Below are positions 1 to 15,200 of a DNA stretch of 64,000 bases, piece by piece. Numbering within the stretch: position 1 is the first letter of the stretch; each line of letters begins with the position of its first letter. Origin of the DNA: Latrodectus hesperus (lineage: Eukaryota; Arthropoda; Arachnida; Araneae; Theridiidae). The translations under genes and the position numbers were made by a program. Below the pieces are notes generated by a model. The model made no database searches and was not told the DNA's origin. It saw only the letters and a program-made list of their open reading frames with translations. Where the stretch lies: NCBI GenBank assembly GCA_037975125.1, contig JAJQOW010000014.1:21159484-21223483 (forward strand), read 5' to 3'.

Positions 1-69
1 TGTTTTGCCAAAATATACTATACAAGATGCAAATCAGTAAAAATAAAATCAGGCATGGTTTCAATTTTC

Positions 70-72
<3 letters not shown>

Positions 73-129
<57 letters not shown>
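73..129. repeat. (TA)n microsatellite in FTSJ1 intron 4
   Basis: Uninterrupted AT dinucleotide run of about 57 bp. It begins, in gene orientation, at the T of the exon 4 donor GT. Confidence 0.97.
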
Positions 130-130
<1 letters not shown>

Positions 131-131
<1 letters not shown>

Positions 132-209
132 ATCTGGAGCTCCATCACAAACTACAAGATCAGCATTTTCTCCCTTGAAATAACTAACTATTTCTTCTGC
201 AGTTGATAC
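131..209 (-). CDS. FTSJ1: FTSJ1 exon 4 (catalytic Asp in CDGAPD), next to a (TA)n intron start
   Basis: 79 nt. Acceptor TTTACAG|GTATCA. Encodes [10 protein letters not shown] through [12 protein letters not shown]; Asp120 of CDGAPD is the second catalytic residue. The exon ends GATG, and the following GT of GTATATAT is both the splice donor and the edge of a (TA)n tract running down to base 73. The next expected residues (V-T/S-G in relatives) must come from an exon beyond the window. Confidence 0.93.
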
Positions 210-3200
210 CTGTAAAGAAGACATGGAAAGTGTGAGAAATAAAATAATTAAAACTTGCTTATTTTAGTAATTTTGAGTTATAAAAATCAGTATTTATTTG
301 TATAAATTGATCGAATTTTTGTACACATTTTTTAAGAAAAATAATTAAAAGAAACACTAAAAAAATTCTAAAGTGTTATCAATAAAATTGTCTAATTATG
401 TACTAAGAATAAAACAAATTTCAGAACATAAAATTATTTATTCCTCAATTAAATTACACCATTATAAAATATAAAATTTTATCCCTTTTGATCTCACATA
501 GAATCCAATAAAAATTCATAATTCTTGTTATGACAAATTTCAAAATGAATCCCAATCCATTTTTCTAACATTAATTTCATTAATGCTACAACTAGTATTA
601 AATATAAAAGATCTTATCTCAAACTTCTTTACCAAATTTATGAATATAAAATTTTAAATTGAATAAATATAATTGCAAAATAATTCATAAAATAAAATAT
701 ATTGGCAGATGGAAAAATAACATAGATAATACATATTTTTATAATTATATTATTTTCCTTCATTAATTTTAAGACAATGAGAAAAATTTAAAGAATTAAT
801 TAGATAATTTTTAACAAAAGGTAAATGCCAATTATAAACAAATTTTAGTTGATTTGAATTCCAACATTATGTTAATGGGAGCTTCAATGCTATATTCTTA
901 TATGAGATATACTAATTAAACACACCATAGCTAATTACTAAATTAAATTTAAAAAAAAGTATTCACAACATTCTTAATTAATTAAAATCCCTGCTGGTTA
1001 TTCAATGGCATTTTTATGAATAATTTTAGAAAACAGAGTTAAATAATCTTTGAAGAATTTTTAGTCAACATTTTAAGGACTCCATATAAGGGAGGAAATG
1101 CTAGACAGTAGATTTTAATCCCTAAAAATTTTTTAGAATTCATGATTTTAAACATCCCACAACACCCAAATAGTAATCAATCTGAAACAATTTTTAGTTA
1201 GTTCCTATTTAAGATTGTGAAACAGTGATATAGATATGAGATATATTTAAATAAAATATAGAATTTAGTTTAAATGTAATATTTTATCTATAATATAACC
1301 ATTATTTTTTAAAATAGGTATCAATAGCTATTAAAAATGAAATTCACGTTAAAGTCTCAATTTTAAAAAAACTAATTGTATTTAAATAAAATAATAAAAT
1401 GGCTTTTAATATGATTATAAAAAAAATAATTCCCAATTGTTTATGTGTTATTTATGAAAATTTCATAAGCTTTGAAAATATGACGCACTTTGAATTAGAT
1501 AAACTTTCACAATATTTTATATTCGCGGCTGCAGTTGGCCTGGTTCTTTAGGGCATTGTTCCCATCATCAAGAGGAAGTGATTTTTTGAATCCCAATTTA
1601 ACCGAAAATCAGTCAAGTTCATTAGAGATGGTTGGGGCACATTGAATATATTGTTTTTGTCCAAGTGATGAGATACCTCCAGGCATGGCAAGTCAAGTAT
1701 TAAGGGATGCTTAGTGTGGTCCCTGCTTCTAAATTACAATTATTTCAATATGACTCCTTTCCCCTAACTGATAGAACTTAACTCAGGGTTAGGTGAAAAG
1801 AAATATGCTGGTACAACAGCAAAAAGGTATTTAAAATAAAAAAAATTACACATGAACTATGTACATGTTGATCAAAAACAAAGGTTAAATAGGATTACAA
1901 TAAATATAATAATAAGATTAAAATATTCTTTTATTTAATTGTTTGAAGCAACATCTATATAAATACTTTTGCTTTAGATAGATAAATGGTTACAAAAATA
2001 AAGAGAAATTTTTGAAGCCTAAAAATAAGTTCACAAAATTTTCTATGCTTAAAACTGAACTCAAAATTTTACAACACACAAGAGTGTTTGCTATTTAGAA
2101 TATACTTAATATAAATCTTTTAAACTGTTTAATAAATACATAGAAATTCTAAAGATGGTGTGAAATAACCATCTTTTTATGCATAAAATAAGAATGATAA
2201 AGAATTATTATATAAAGTTTGCAGTAAAAATAAATATTGTTTATAGGAAAACTTAATATGATATGCAATGTTTAGAATTTATTGATGAATTTGTATAAAG
2301 TTAAAGAAAACATGAATAAAGAATTAAAACTGAACAATAATATTAAATTTTTTCAGACAACCATTTTTTATAACTGATTAAAATTTATTATATAATAGTT
2401 TGAATGTAAAATAAACTTTTTCAATGAAAAATCTTTTCAGTAATTTCTAGCAAATTGTGCTATAGAGTTATATTAATAAATCCATGTTTAGAAAGTCAAC
2501 TGTTCAAGCCCGGTACTATACTTAAAAATACTTCTTCAGAAAAGAATTTTAAATTAATTAATACTTAATTAATGAAATTTTAATTTTTATATTTTTAAAC
2601 GTTTTGCATTGGAAAAATAAGCAGTATTTTTCAGTCCTGTTAGCATTAATTTCACACATATGAATGAAGCCGATTTTTTTCTATGCATATGTACTTATAC
2701 ATATTCAATATGTATTCAAATTTTCAGTACAAAGGCTTATTTTTCCTTGAAAATACAGATTTAATTTTATTTCAAAAGTTAAATTGAATAAGTAAAGCAC
2801 TTAATGGGAAGAAAACTCATATTTTATTTCAAATGAATTCAAGAAAAACGTTTCCAATGAAATATTTTAAATAAAGTGAAAATACATTTCTCTTTCTTAA
2901 TTTTTCTGAATAAAAATAAACTTTCACATCTTTATAAATTATTAAAAATGTGATACATAAATGAAAATAAATATGAAAAAATTCAAATAAAATACTAAAA
3001 TACTTTTATAATCACCTTAGTAATGTCCCCCTGAATTTGAATAACGCCTGGTAATGGAGCCATAGCTTGTAAATCAACAGCAACAATTTTTATGTCATCA
3101 GCGTTTTCTGCATTTCCCCTATGTGAAAAAATAACAAAATAGGTACATGTGTATAAAGATTTAAAAATAAATGTTTTCAATGTGCATTTTGTTTAAAATT

Positions 3201-6200
3201 TAAATTAATTCAATTTAAAAATTTCCTCTGTTTTCAATGAAGGTTATTATTTTTTACATGAAAATCATCAAATTGCATCTTTATAAAATCAAAAAATTGT
3301 TTAATAAAATTTGACCTGATCTTTTCATAAATCACTGATTCATTTGTGTTCATATACACTGAAAATTAAATTAGATAGTTAAAATATAATTGAAAAAATT
3401 TTATTTCTTATTGACAAATTTTACTTTATTTATTGCCTTTATACTTTTACCACATTTTCAAAAAAGCTTTTAAAAACTCACTGTTAATTCAAAAATAAAT
3501 AAAATTATATAATTGTATGGGCTGTCCTATTTAATTTTTTATGATTTTTCTAATATTACATGAATAATTGAAAATATGTAAATAAATAAAAGTTATTAAA
3601 ATTTAAGTTATACAAAATTCAATTCAGTAATAACACTAAAAATAAACCTGTAAAAAATATAGAACTTTCATAGTTTTTCCATTCAAAATTAAAAAAATTA
3701 ATCAATTTGCTATTATTAGAGAATTTTGTTCATTTAACAAATTATAAATTTCATTGAGAAAAATATACTATTTAACAGAAAAAATAAACCTACATTTCAG
3801 AATATTTTTATTCATATTGTTTTTCAACAACTGTTAATTTTACAGAACTGTAAATATACATGATACACATGAACTGCAAAATATAAATTTAGAGTGTGTT
3901 CATTGATTTCAATATTTGCAATGAATTTATTGGATTGGCTTATGAGTTATGCAAATGTGATATATACTTCTCTCAAAACATAAATTATTATTATTGAATA
4001 ATGCTTGAAATTTTATAAGAACAACCCAAAATAAATTTTAATTATATTTTAAGATTTTTAAAAAATATTTTTGTTTTTTTTTTAAATTTTACTGAAGTAG
4101 TTTTCTTTTATTTAGTAAACTGTATTTACTGAATAACAATAACTTCTTAAGAAATAATTAAATTTGGTTCTTTAATAATATATAGGATAAATGAATTTTG
4201 ATTAAATAGAGTGATGTATAATACCTATTCAGGGTATAACCAATAGGTAATAGTTTAACAAATTCTATTATTTGATATTTTTTATCCTTATACTGAAAAA
4301 TAACTTCTTATAAAAATATATTTTAACTATTTTTTATTTTATTCTAATAATCTAATTCAATATAAAATTCAATTTTAAAATGAAATTCCAGGAATTCTGT
4401 GAATATTAATAATTTCTTTGTATATACTAAAATATTCTTTCCCATTAATAATTAGCAAATGCTTCAATAATCATGTAATTTGAAATCATACAATAAAAAT
4501 ATTCAATTCTATAAATCTTCATTTAAGAAATAATTAAAATGGCTCCAAATTTTTTTTTTAATTTTGACCTCTAACATAATTTTATAGCAATTAAATTATT
4601 TAAATTTCAAAATTGAAACAATGTTTTAATATTCAAATATTTTAATCTATTAATGTTTCAATTAATAATTTATTTAATTAATCAAATGTTATTTTAACAT
4701 ATCTTTTATAAGCAAATTTGTACTATATTATTTGAAGAATTCAATAAAATAAAGTTAAATATAATGTAATTTTCAGCATAACATAAGGCATCTTATTTAA
4801 AAAAGAATGTTATAAGAAATAATTATTATTACTTATAACATTCTTATAACATTATATTACTTATAACATTCTTATATAAGAAATAATTAATATATTTGAA
4901 TAATATATTAGAATGTTATAAGAAATAATCTGTACACAGAAATAAAAAAAATATATCATGTAAAATTCATGTTGTTCAAGAAGATATTTGTAAATCATAT
5001 AGCAAATTACACAGTAGAAATATTCTATAATGTATGGTAATTTGAAATTAAGTGAATAAATCTTCAGTAGTTCATTATATAAAGAAAATATATTCTAAGT
5101 AATTAATATGCCTTTTAACATATTCAGAAATTACATTTTATAAATAACTTGATTTCTGTCAAAGGAAATTGGTTTTCAGATTGAAAAAAATCAACCAGGA
5201 GATAAATTATTAATTTATTTTTTGATGAATGTGTTTTTGAAAACATTAATACTTTTGTAAAAAGAAAAAATAACAATTTTGAATTTTTTATTGGTATTTA
5301 CCAAAGAGCATTCTATATAAATTGAACATATAATCATATAGAATAAAAAGAGAAGTATAAAAATAATTGTAATTATAACAAATCACACACAATACAAATA
5401 ATTATCTTTAAGATATTAAATTTAGCCTTTCATATAAAAATGTTAGAAATAATACAAAGCAAAAAAAAACTTTTAAATTGAATACTGTAAATTAATTTAA
5501 AAATCTAAGGGAACATAAACATACTTATTCAAAACAAAATAAATACAACTATTAGATAAAGTTTCTAGGATAATGAGTCATCCTATTACTTTTCTAGTAA
5601 TAGGATGACTCCCCCAATTATTATTTAATGAAAACAATTCTAAATTTTTTTTTCTGTTTACTTTCAAACTCTTTTAAAATTATATAATTTCACATTCATA
5701 TTCTAGACATTTTTGTTTCTTTAGCCATTCAATAAATTGTCACTAATGATATGAAACATAAATATCTATCCTTTAAAATGTTCAGTTAAGTGCTGCCATT
5801 TACTGAATTAAGAACAAATTAACTTTTCCCCAGTTAGATTTGAGTACATTTGGGAACAAAGAGATTAAGTCAAAATAAACTTCTCCTGATATATATTTAG
5901 CTATAACAATATAATGCACTAAAAAAAGTTACTCTAAATAATACTCGGGATGATATTTTGAAACAGCAATGCTGTGCCTGAGATAATCTCCAGCATAACA
6001 ATGAAAATGTTAAATAGAGAACTGAAAATGATGGGGAAAAAAATTGTAAATTTTTTCCTTTGAACTGTGGAATTGCCTTGATTTGTGTTAATATTGATTT
6101 GTTACTAGTAGAAAAAGAATCAATAAATCAGTACATAGTAGAAAATCATTTCATGTATCAGTCAAGTATTATTATTTAATTTGATTGAGAAATATAAATT

Positions 6201-9200
6201 AGAGTTTGACTAAATGGTACTTGTTCTAAGTTTTATATAGTGCAAGTGGAGTAGCAGATCAAAAATAACATTAATATGTAATTTAAAAAAAATCTTATTT
6301 CAAGTCAAAACTTTTATATTATTTAAAGGTCGAGTCAGATATTTCCATTTTGTCACCCTCTGAATCATACAAAAACATGGCTAAAGCTTGTCTCCCATTG
6401 TTAAGAAAAATAAGTAAATTCTTAACTATCATCTTTTTAAGATGCTTACGTAATATCTTAATGTAATCTTACAAAATAAATAATACTTCTATTTTTCAAA
6501 AGATTTGAATATACACTCCTTTTTCTGAGAACAATGAATTAAAATATAAATGCTTTTTGAATGTGTTTATATTCATACATTTCATAAAACATTAAAGAAA
6601 AATTCACTTTCATTTTGATAATGAAAAAGCATTCTGTAAAAGTTATTTTTCTTGAAATAATAGTCAAGAAAATACTAACTTCTATAACTACTACTGATTT
6701 GACCTTCATAAAAAACTATTATACTTCTTTACATTAAATAATTAACAATTCAAAGTCTTTTCATATCAATAAATAAAAGAAAACCGAAATCAAAAACAAT
6801 AAAATTAGATAAAGATGAATAAAAATTATTGTCCAGCACAATAATTTAAAAATAAACCACGATATTAATTTCCTGTACACAATTTTTTTTAGTTAATAAA
6901 TTATAAATAGTAATCATACTTATCATTAAAATGGATAGACAAATTTTAAAACCAGAATGATAACAGTCTTTAAAAATAACCTTATATTGTTGAGTAATCT
7001 TACATTATTACAGTTATCAAACAGAGTTCTAAAATAATTTAATTTCTTTACGCAAGCAAAGTTTTTAAATATGTCACTTTAACTTTTTTTTACATACTTT
7101 TTAGATTATTTACTTTATTTGCATACTAGGTTATTATATAAATTCAGATTAAATATTTAACTTTAAAAAACATTGAGTAAAATAAAATTTTTGTAATAAA
7201 AAATTTTAAAAATTACTTTTACCGATTTAATACAATTTTCTTTCAATAACGAAGTGGTTTAAGATGAAAACATATAAATACATAAATTTAATTGATTAAA
7301 AACGTTTTTATAAATAATTATAAGCTCCTCAATATTTATATGTCTAAACTCATGTCTAGATTAATTAGACTCTACTGTATTAAAATTATAACAATTATTT
7401 GTGAATGATTAGAGCACAAGCATATAATTTAGATTAGAATTCTATCAACAGAAATATTAATTGATAAATAAGTAATTGCAAAATTTTATTTGAAATAAAA
7501 AAATTAAATTCATATACTTATTTTCATGATATCTAGGTCAATAAATGCTGGCTCATTTCTTAATGAACAATTTGTAGGAAATGAAAAGCTGTTGAGACAG
7601 TGTGACTCATTTTTTTAATTTATTGGGTAAGAGAAAAGTGATTATTTACAAGTGATAAGACAGCATAACTTGAAAATGAACAAAATTATTTCATTTAATG
7701 AATTAAAAGAGATTTTCATTAAAAAGAAGTAAAAATTGAAAGCAAACATAAAGATCCTAATTATTAAACATATGATTTGAAAAACTAATTCAATTGGAAG
7801 AATTAGAAAATAATATAATCAATTGGTGAATTTTTATTAAAATTTGAGAAAGTATGTTTCTTAGTGGAATATAAATGTATAAATCATTTATTAATGCTGT
7901 CACATATTGTTTACATTGTGTAAAAAGCTATTAGACACATTTCTTAAAACGTAAATAAATTCATTGTCAGAGAAATTTTTTTATTTGTTTAAAAAACTAG
8001 ATTTAAATCAAAAGAGATGTAGAATAAAATCTCACAGTGGTGAATTTTCCAACATGTAATTATAAACATAAAATATTTTTCTTAAAAATAATGTTAAATG
8101 AAAACAATGATTTTTGTCACTCTAGGAATAAATATAGTGCCTCTTAATATAATAGAGTCTAAAATTAAAATTATTGACATAATATTTACAATAAATAGAA
8201 AAATGTTAATATTGATGTTACATAGTGTAATTTAGAAAATAAATTTATGAGTCTAGTGTTTATTAAATGCAAAATGAAATGTTTAAAAAGAAATTCATAG
8301 TTGAAGAATGGAATTACTTAACTTACATGTGGAAAACATTTTTTTAAATAAAACAATTCTAGACACACAAATTGAGTTAAAAGTATAACATGGTTTGGTT
8401 TATTCGTTGCTCAAGTTATTGCTAGCGCACAAGGTTTATTTATAATTAGACCTCGACCAATAGGTTAAAATGGATTTTGAGCTACTACAAATATCTAAGA
8501 CCAAAGTTGGATTTGAACCTAAAGTATTATTGAACTGAATAAAAAAACAGTAACCATTCAACATCCAGTTTGGAAAAATTATCACATAGAACTATCTGAT
8601 TAGAGAATTGGAATAGAAAGTCATTAGCAAGCAAGAAACTGAACTGTCACTTAAGTACAAATTCTTGTGGGCTACAATTGTCATATATAGAGGTATCTAG
8701 ATTATGATAATATATTTAATTATCATCAGGAAAACTCAGAAAGACCATTTAATAATCACACTTTTGGAAGATAATTATAGTTTTAATGAATGGCATCAAA
8801 GATATATTCATGCAATCTAGAGGCATCTGTTCACTGCAGAGTCTAGAATAATAATAACAAGACAACCCTTATATAGATGACTAGCTGAGAAGAATCTTTA
8901 TGTTAAGACACTAGAGGTGATTGCTCTTCCCACATATTATCACAGGAAGTCCATCTAGGAATTGTGAATATCACTCACAGATCAAGATTTGTACCAAATC
9001 CACTTTCATGATAAGTCAAGATTCAAGAACAAAGAGAGTATCAATGAGTTTCATCTGAAAATGAGAGAACTTGCATCTTTGCAAAATGATAGGTGAATGC
9101 TAATATTTTCAAATATAAGAAAAATTGATCATTTTTATAGCACTGGCATATAAGTAGTGGGAGGGATCTGTTAGATGTGTGTACATAATTTTATAACTTT

Positions 9201-12200
9201 TTTATTTGTAAATAACACTGAACACTATCTGATGAAATTCTGGAGAGTAATGGGCAATTTTTATGGAAAAGCTGTGAGACACCTTATTGTTTTTGAGGAC
9301 AATAACATCAGATTACATGGATCAATTGTAATAAAATATGTAAAGAGGATATTCACCATGATGTGCTCAATGTCTCAAAGAACTCAATTCTATAAAGCAT
9401 ATATGAGATTCTACAAGAGACATGTCAAAAGCCTTTCTGAGGATCCAAAAAAGTTAAAATTAGAACTTTTGGTGAAATGGAAATTACTCTTTTGATGACA
9501 CAATCATCGATGATCTCATTAACAATATAAGAAATTATAGTGATACATGTGTAAGGTAGTAACACTTTTTATTAAATAATCAATAAAAAGTTTAATAAAG
9601 TTAAAGCAATAAAAAATTTCAGTGACGTACCCTATTTTTGACAAAGATGTTTTTATTATAAATCAGCCTATATTAAGCTGTTGTGCAAAATCTGCATTAC
9701 TATTTCTTATGTTACAAGAAAAAGGATACTAAAATTTTATTAAATTTTTGAACAATTTTTTTTTTAAATTTCCTGGTTTACTGCATAGGGTAATATCTTA
9801 ACGGTAAATCTCATTCGTATAATGGTAAACTTCTTTTTTGTTTATAATTTTAATTTAATAAACCATGAACATAGTAAATACTTTTATAAAAAACAATTTT
9901 AGAATATTTTAGTTAAATACAAATTTACTTTCTTAATTAATAATGAATCAGGCTGTGAATACTGAATTGAGCAAATGCACTATTATATAAATTTTGAATA
10001 AATGTTTTCTTGATTGGTTGTTGGATTAATTTATCACTTTATGATCATTTTTGAATAATTTGACTGGATATACAGGTTAAAGTACAATGTGAGACAAAGC
10101 AAACATTTGAGTTCAAAATAAAAATCATATCCATACTTTTAAAATGAAAGCCAAAAAACTCATCACTAAATTATTCACTTGATACAAGTTAGGTTGATTA
10201 AGTTAGTTAGCAATATTAACAGAACTTAAATTAAATGAGAGAAATCAGATAAAGTTAAAATTTTTAGAAAAGTTATCATACAGAGAAAAAAAGTCACTTT
10301 TTCAAGAAAAATTATGTTAATATAGGGAGATTTATTAATTTTTCCAAAACTTTTGCAACAATTTAAATAAAATATGCATTTGTAGATTGACTTTCACAGC
10401 TTTTGGTTCAAAAAGCTGATTCATAATATATTTTAGATTTAAATAAATGCATATTATAAAGTAAGATTTGGAAAATAGTTCAAAAATGTTTAAAAAAAAT
10501 TTCTAAATTCAAGAAAAAATACCAAATATTAAAAATACAGAGAATTCCAATAAATGGAGAAAAGTATCATAAATATAATAATGCACAAAGAAATTACCTC
10601 AACTTCCTTGATAACACTTGGCTCCAGCTCCCAGGAGCAGCACATAAATCAACAACTTTTTTAACATCTGAGTAAAGAACAAAAAACTTTAAAGTTTGCT
10701 TAAAATATACAAGCCATTTATTTAATATCATGTTCAACTGCTTAACATATATTTTTCAAAATGTGACACTATACATTGTTGTAACAATTTAAGGGAAAGA
10801 TCATATTAATAACTAACAATTCATCTTAAGGTAAAATCCTACAAGCCAGCCAGGGTTTGACGGGACTAGCAATTTTTTTTGCCAAACACAGCACTATTAT
10901 CTTGGCAACCTAAATGATGTTACCATGATCAATATCCAGTTTTCAAATCCTGATCGCACTGAAACTTAGCAATCTCACGTGCTATTTTAAATTTTGAATA
11001 TTTCACTGTAGTTACTTACTACATAAGTATTAAAATGCAAAAAACTAGAAACAAATTTCACAAAGATTACTTAATAAACAAACATAAACTAAGTATAATT
11101 TAATCTACAAAAGGTGATAAATGGGAAATAAATCTGAGTCAGTAATGTAATTAATAAACATTTTTTTATAAAAACTTGGATTTTAATTTAAAACAAACTT
11201 CAATGTAGAACAATCTAGCATCAAAGTGATCAGGGAAGTAAAATTGAATGAGTTATGTAGATAAACATTTTTTCATAAACACTTGAATTTTAATTAACTG
11301 GGCAGTGGTACCCATCTTAAAAAAAAAAAAAAAACTTCAGTTTAGTGTAATCTAGTACCTGAGTGAACTGAGCAATATAACTAAATCTATAATATAAATA
11401 ACATGCACTTTTATGAAAACTCATATTTTAATTAACTGGGCAGTAACACTCACCTTAAAAGACATCAGTGTAATGCTATCTACTGCGGAGAAAACAGGCC
11501 AATAAAGTTAAAACAATAATGTAAATAAAATGCATTTTTAAGAAAAAACTTGAGTTTTTAATTACATTACACAACATTTTTATGAAAACCCAATTTTATA
11601 CCTTACAATTCACAGTAAACCTAAATACCTGTCGCATATTTTTAAACAATACTCAATAAATTTCATATTTATTACACACAATAGCAATTTTTATTGAATA
11701 ACACATGAAATAAAAATACTCATCTTATCATCATTTGCAGAGTTACAAAAATATAAATTCAATTTATCACTATCCACACCTTTCACTTCCTACACACTAA
11801 TAATATAATTAAATTTGATAGAAACTAAACAGAATATAACTTCAAACAAATTTTATTTTGACACACTTTCAAAACAAAACTTTAAACACTTAAATTTCAA
11901 CCATAAATGAAAAATGATTGAAGGGTTACTAAAACACCAAATAAATTTTTGTGCACGTTCTGATTCTGTTATGTCATAAAATGCAAGTTACATCATGCAT
12001 ATGCAACAAAACATTCTGATGTAATAAACCAGTTTGGCACACTTTATCCCTAGATTGGCTCTTAGGACTTAGCCAAAGGTTTGTTTAAAACAAACAAGCT
12101 AAAAATAATGGATTATAGTAATCAGAAAATGGATAAAAAAAAAATTTTAACATTTGCAATTTCATTTTACTTTAAAATAAGGTTTTTAAATGTGTCCCTT

Positions 12201-15200
12201 TTTTTTTTCTTAATTGTAACATAAACTTATAGGCAATTAAATTAAAGATAACAGGGAAGATGCAAATTCTGAGCTGTTTACAAGCCTAAAGATTATTCAC
12301 AAATATAACATAATTTGCAGTTTGATAAAATAAGAAGTCTTCTTGTGGTAAGTAATAGTCAAAACCAAAATGCGTAAGAACATAAATCAATGCACATTTA
12401 ATCAAAATCATCAGGGACCAACCAAAGGATTATTTTAATTCACAGAAGTAGTACACTCAGGGTTTCATACACAATTGAATCAAAGGTGTACAAAGAGTAC
12501 AGAGATTCTGGTAAATCTATTCCTTTCAGGGTCAACAGCCATGAACAATAGTATTCGAATAATTTATATTGGTGGCTAGTCAACACTTTTAACAGTATGT
12601 AAACAGGCTTAATACAACAGATAATCAGCTGATTCAATGCTGTTACATAGCAATACTTAGGTGTCACATTGCACAAAACCAATGATAAATCATTTTCTTT
12701 AAATGAGGCATTAGAGAAATTGTTTTACAAGTCTCTCATCTATTTGTATAAAAGAGTTAGCACTGGGACAAGAATATCACTAACAACTACATTGAAATGA
12801 AGCAAAATGTTGTCTGGAAGGATTATTCAAGATTCATTAGAATATTTGGCTGAGCACCCTACCAAGAGATCAGCTTGCCTGACTGCAGATAGGGAGGTCT
12901 TGGGTTTGAATCCCAGTTTGAGCATGGATATATTTTCTCTCTCTCCCGTCTGTCTTTTTCTTGTATAAATGAGTTACATAAATAGGTACATATAGCATGT
13001 GAGTACTGAGGAAGTCGACTCAATACCAAATTACGGTTCAGTTGAAAAAGAGGAGCAGTACACCCAATATTGCCAGCCTAGTTTGCATAAAGCAACAACA
13101 TTAAAATACATGCTACAGACAGAGTCCATGTATGCTGTAAACTACATAAAATATTAGATCCTTTCTGAACACAAGGGACTTGTCAAGCTGATAAAGTCAG
13201 TGATCTTGTCTAGGGAATATTTATATAGACTATAGGGATCCCCCAGATATGTATAACATCATTTTTCTCAGACATTTTCATGATTATCATCTGCTTCCAC
13301 ATGTTTTTAGCAAAATCAAATTTATTTTTAAGTGATGTGTAATAAAGTTAACCATTTTTGAAGCTAATAAAAATTTTATTTCATAAATGATATAAGGTCT
13401 TTCATTTTTCTTTTTCTGTTATTTATTAATTTATTATTAATAAACTATAAAAATTAAAAAAAAAGCCAGATGTTTCAATATTGTTTCTGTATTATAACAA
13501 TTACATAAATTCATAAAATTTACAATTTAAAACTATTAATTCTATTAGTCTTAATAAACATAAACCATTAAGAATTATTTAAATGATTCATTTTAACAAT
13601 CAAATAGCATGAAATAAACTTAAAGTATAATTAAATATAAAATAATTCATATATAACAAACATACTTCAATATATCATCAAAAAAGAATAAATAATTTAT
13701 TAAAAGCAAGTAACTTGATTAAAGTAAATTTAATATTAAATTATTCAAGAATAAATTTACAACATATTTACTAAAACACAGAGATTCAGTGAAAATAGAA
13801 AATAAACATTAATCTATGAAAAATAATTGAAAAATCATAAAATAAATTAAAAACTCAAAATAATTTTAAACATATAAATTGAAAATATTTATAACACAGA
13901 ATTTAATAAGTATAGAAATGGGAATTACTTGTGATAATACATAAACATACAAAAAGTAAATTTTTATTTCTTTATAAGTTAAGTAAAATTTTATTAATAC
14001 ATAACTTGGGAATATCATATGCATATTTTAAAATTTATGCAATATATAATCATTGGCATTAAATACTAATAAACATAGATTAATGTATGTAGAGAAATTT
14101 TTATTAGAATAATTGAATTAATATAAATGCCAACATAACAATTTACTCAGTAAGTATTTTTATATCTTATATCATAGCCCCAAAATAATCAAATAGTTAG
14201 AAATTTTACTGAGTATTTTAGATTTTCATTAGAAGCATAGTATGATATTTATTAAAATAATCATTTAATCAAATAATTTACAAACTTTCAATAAAAAGCA
14301 ATACATTAAGTACATTTTTGGAAATTTTCAAATTTGAGACATGACATTATTAAAATTATTTATTACTGAAATATATCTAAATATCATAATCATTGTCTAG
14401 TTGATCAAAGGAGTGAAAAGCTCTTTGACTTCAATAGTTCTGATAGTTTCATTGATTGTAATCCTTTACCTACCAAGAAAAATTTTACAGATATAGCAAA
14501 GACTTAATTTTTATGTAAAAGGAACAGCAAAACTGTTGTTAAAATCTAAAGTTTGTAAAATAGAAAGACAAGTGTTAGATCTTAACACTAATTTACTTTA
14601 TCAAACTGGTTTCTCTTTATAAAAAATATTGTTAGAAAATCTATTTAATATTCATTGTATTGTAAATACATATAAATTAAAACAATTTTAAATTTATTTT
14701 ATTAAAAAATCAGGTAAAATAATCTTTTTTTGTTTCAAAACTATATATTTCAAAGCAGTTTTGCAATTACTCAAAAATACAACAGGCAGCATTAGGTTTC
14801 TTTATAAAAATTCATGGATGAGAAACTTGCCTTCATTTAAATTGTTAGGTAAATGGTCTAAGATTTCTTAAAGATATGGTGATTTCTTTAATAAAGCCTG
14901 CATGCCAAAATGTCAGATATTTTACTTAAAAATCATTCAAACATAGATTGATAAGTGCAATGTGACTGGAATATAAATGTCATAAAGTGATTCCCTGTCA
15001 CGATCATTATTTGCAAGTAGATTGTTTCAGATTCTAGTATCTTACAATACTTGAATCTGAAGCCACTGATTAAATTTTGATACATAAACTGTAGGGCAAA
15101 AGTTAGATCAGGCAGGAGAATTTCCCAATGAATTCCCAAAAAGGATGATTTCAACACGAACAAATCAATTATCTAAAATTGTAAGAATTTATGATTCTTC

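Larger units (their letters stand above)
3119..10597 (-). other. FTSJ1 intron 2
   Basis: About 7.5 kb of AT-rich intron. It contains a cluster of AGAATGTTATAAG direct and inverted repeats (about 4806-4930), a 15-bp perfect hairpin (5575-5611) and a less AT-rich unrecognised block (about 8390-9540). Confidence 0.85.

Noticed and set aside
2485..2520. Further tRNA-like B box (GTTCAAGCCC)
   Set aside because: No A box at the right distance and no SINE body.
12840..12930. Functional tRNA gene
   Set aside because: A and B boxes are present but the acceptor ends do not pair and a SINE body follows.
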